A stretch of 6,272 bases of DNA from Thermoplasmatota archaeon (GTDB lineage: Archaea; Thermoplasmatota; Thermoplasmata; GCA-020350865; JAUVCJ01), in NCBI GenBank assembly GCA_030595765.1, contig JAUVCJ010000147.1, forward strand, positions 1 to 6,272. Direction: 5' to 3'. Below the pieces are notes generated by a model. That model saw only the letters and a program-made list of their open reading frames with translations. It was not told the origin of the DNA and did no database searches. Positions 5,773 through 6,272 of the stretch are shown one piece after another. A program made the position numbers and the translations under genes. How positions within the stretch are numbered: position 1 is the stretch's first letter; every line of letters begins with the position of its first letter.

Positions 5773-6272
5773 GCCACATCCCTCAATGTGGGTCTGACCA
5801 GGATTAGTCCCCGGTACATTCGTTCAATTTCAAAACATCGGATTAATGGTCCATCCTGCGGCTCGTATTGAGCCAATGAAAGGCTTAAGCTGGATCTAAA
5901 TAACAATGAGTTGCCGTATGGCAATGATATGGAATTTGAGCTGGTTCCACTCAGATCAGGATGGAACCCAAGCTGGTTGGAAGATGACGACAAATCCGAT
6001 GGAGCCAGGAAGAATTTGTTGCCCACATTCAGTGGTGGGTCGCCTGGGCCATATTGCTCAAATGAGGTATGCTCAGATTGACGAAGCAAAACATGGCCGG
6101 ATTGCTCAAATGAGGCATGCTCAGGTTGACGAAGCAAAACATGGCCGGATTGCTCAAATGAGGCATGCTCAGGTTGCCAGAGCAAAACATGGTCGAATTG
6201 CCGGAATGAAGTTTGGTCAGGCTGACGGAACAATACCTGGTCAGATTGTCGGAATGAGCTATGGTCAGACTG
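5769..6272 (-). CDS. Octapeptide-repeat protein of unknown function, 5' end outside window
   Basis: 167 codons are open from the right edge to a TGA at 5771-5769 that shares bases with the giant gene's ATG (ATGA). A TTG at 6233-6231 could be a start, but the repeats run upstream of it to the edge, so the gene most likely begins outside. The first half is an octapeptide repeat of form (R/W/E)Q-x-(D/E/G)(H/Q)-x-x-(F/L), for example RQPDQTSF, RQFDHVLL, RQPEHASF and EQSGHVLL. The second half is unrelated: Ser/Leu-rich (APSDLSSSSNQLGFHPDLSG, LLFRSSLSLSLAQYEPQ), ending ERMYRGLILVRPTLRDVA. No signal peptide or membrane segment is visible in this part. I recognise no family. Evidence for translation is the third-position bias among repeat copies and the ATGA overlap. 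The tail's composition is odd, so a decayed or fortuitous frame remains possible. Confidence 0.5.
   Translation of the reverse strand, partial: QSDHSSFRQSDQVLFRQPDQTSFRQFDHVLLWQPEHASFEQSGHVLLRQPEHASFEQSGHVLLRQSEHTSFEQYGPGDPPLNVGNKFFLAPSDLSSSSNQLGFHPDLSGTSSNSISLPYGNSLLFRSSLSLSLAQYEPQDGPLIRCFEIERMYRGLILVRPTLRDVA
5780..5784 (-). promoter_or_regulatory. Ribosome-binding site of the giant gene
   Basis: The minus strand reads GAGGG followed by ATGTGGC and the ATG at 5772. The 7-base spacer is ideal for a Shine-Dalgarno site. It lies inside the last codons of the upstream frame, as expected for coupled translation. It is one of two reasons for choosing this start; the other is the absence of any alternative start codon upstream in frame. 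Confidence 0.75.
6053..6272 (-). repeat. 48-bp tandem repeat built from 24-bp units, open at right edge
   Basis: The plus-strand landmark ATTG recurs at 6053, 6101, 6149, 6197 and 6245, exactly 48 bases apart. This gives four full units and one cut by the edge. The units at 6053, 6101 and 6149 are nearly identical (ATTGCTCAAATGAGG core); those at 6197 and 6245 have diverged (ATTGCCGGAATGA, ATTGTCGGAATGA). Within each unit two 24-base halves are related, most clearly at 6197 where both halves end TGGTCAG. The period is a multiple of three, so copy-number change would not break the frame. Near 6050 the repeat stops abruptly. Confidence 0.9.

Noticed and set aside
5399..5797. Plus-strand 132-codon frame over the giant gene's start
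   Set aside because: Antisense to the signal segment and preamble region and to the ribosome site of the giant gene; no supporting signal.
5885..5905. AT-rich CTAAATAA / TTATTTAG as a TATA-type promoter
   Set aside because: It is a single weak match with no second element, and it sits inside the upstream open frame that overlaps the giant gene, so a separate promoter is not needed.
5906..6272. Plus-strand frame through the 48-bp repeat (IAQMRHAQVDEAKHGR units)
   Set aside because: It is open, but differences between repeat copies would fall mainly on second codon positions, the opposite of a coding pattern. The minus frame shows third-position bias instead.
6053..6272. 48-bp repeat as a CRISPR array
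   Set aside because: Units are contiguous with no unique spacers and the period is a multiple of three inside an open frame; it is a coding tandem repeat.

Overview
The window is almost entirely coding on the minus strand. It holds two overlapping reading frames, and both run off the window edges. I see no RNA genes, CRISPR arrays, insertion sequences or supported plus-strand genes. The organism cannot be named. The sequence has balanced base composition, a Shine-Dalgarno-type start (GAGGG), an ATGA gene overlap and mixed AGA/AGG and CGN arginine codons. These show a prokaryote, either an archaeon or an environmental bacterium. Very large secreted proteins with NDAP-type cadherin-like repeats and propeller-like modules occur in both.

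Region 1 to 5772 (minus) is one uninterrupted frame of 1924 codons, with its start inside the window and its stop beyond base 1. It encodes a giant surface or secreted protein. In order it has: an N-terminal membrane segment or uncleaved signal; a beta-rich region resembling the N-terminal preamble of WapA/RHS- or DNRLRE-type secreted proteins, ending in PVVIDPAV; a ThuA/glutamine-amidotransferase-like alpha/beta domain with no evident catalytic cysteine; and then a chain of about 313 to 391-residue modules, each opening at an NDAP-type motif. Each module looks like a cadherin-like (NDAP) beta-sandwich shell split in the middle by another domain. In the first module the insert is a pair of DUF4082-like beta-sandwiches. 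In modules 2 to 4 it is a roughly 220-residue unit of five blade-like repeats. A fifth module begins at base 189 and continues out of the window.

Region 5769 to 6272 (minus) is a second open frame that enters from the right edge and ends in a TGA overlapping the giant gene's ATG (ATGA). Its visible N-terminal part is a tandem octapeptide repeat, encoded by 24-bp units organised as a 48-bp higher-order repeat. Differences between repeat copies fall mostly on the third codon position of this minus frame, which supports real translation. The tail is Ser/Leu-rich and I do not recognise it. The overlap and the ribosome-binding site inside the upstream frame suggest translational coupling, so the repeat protein and the giant surface protein are probably made together.
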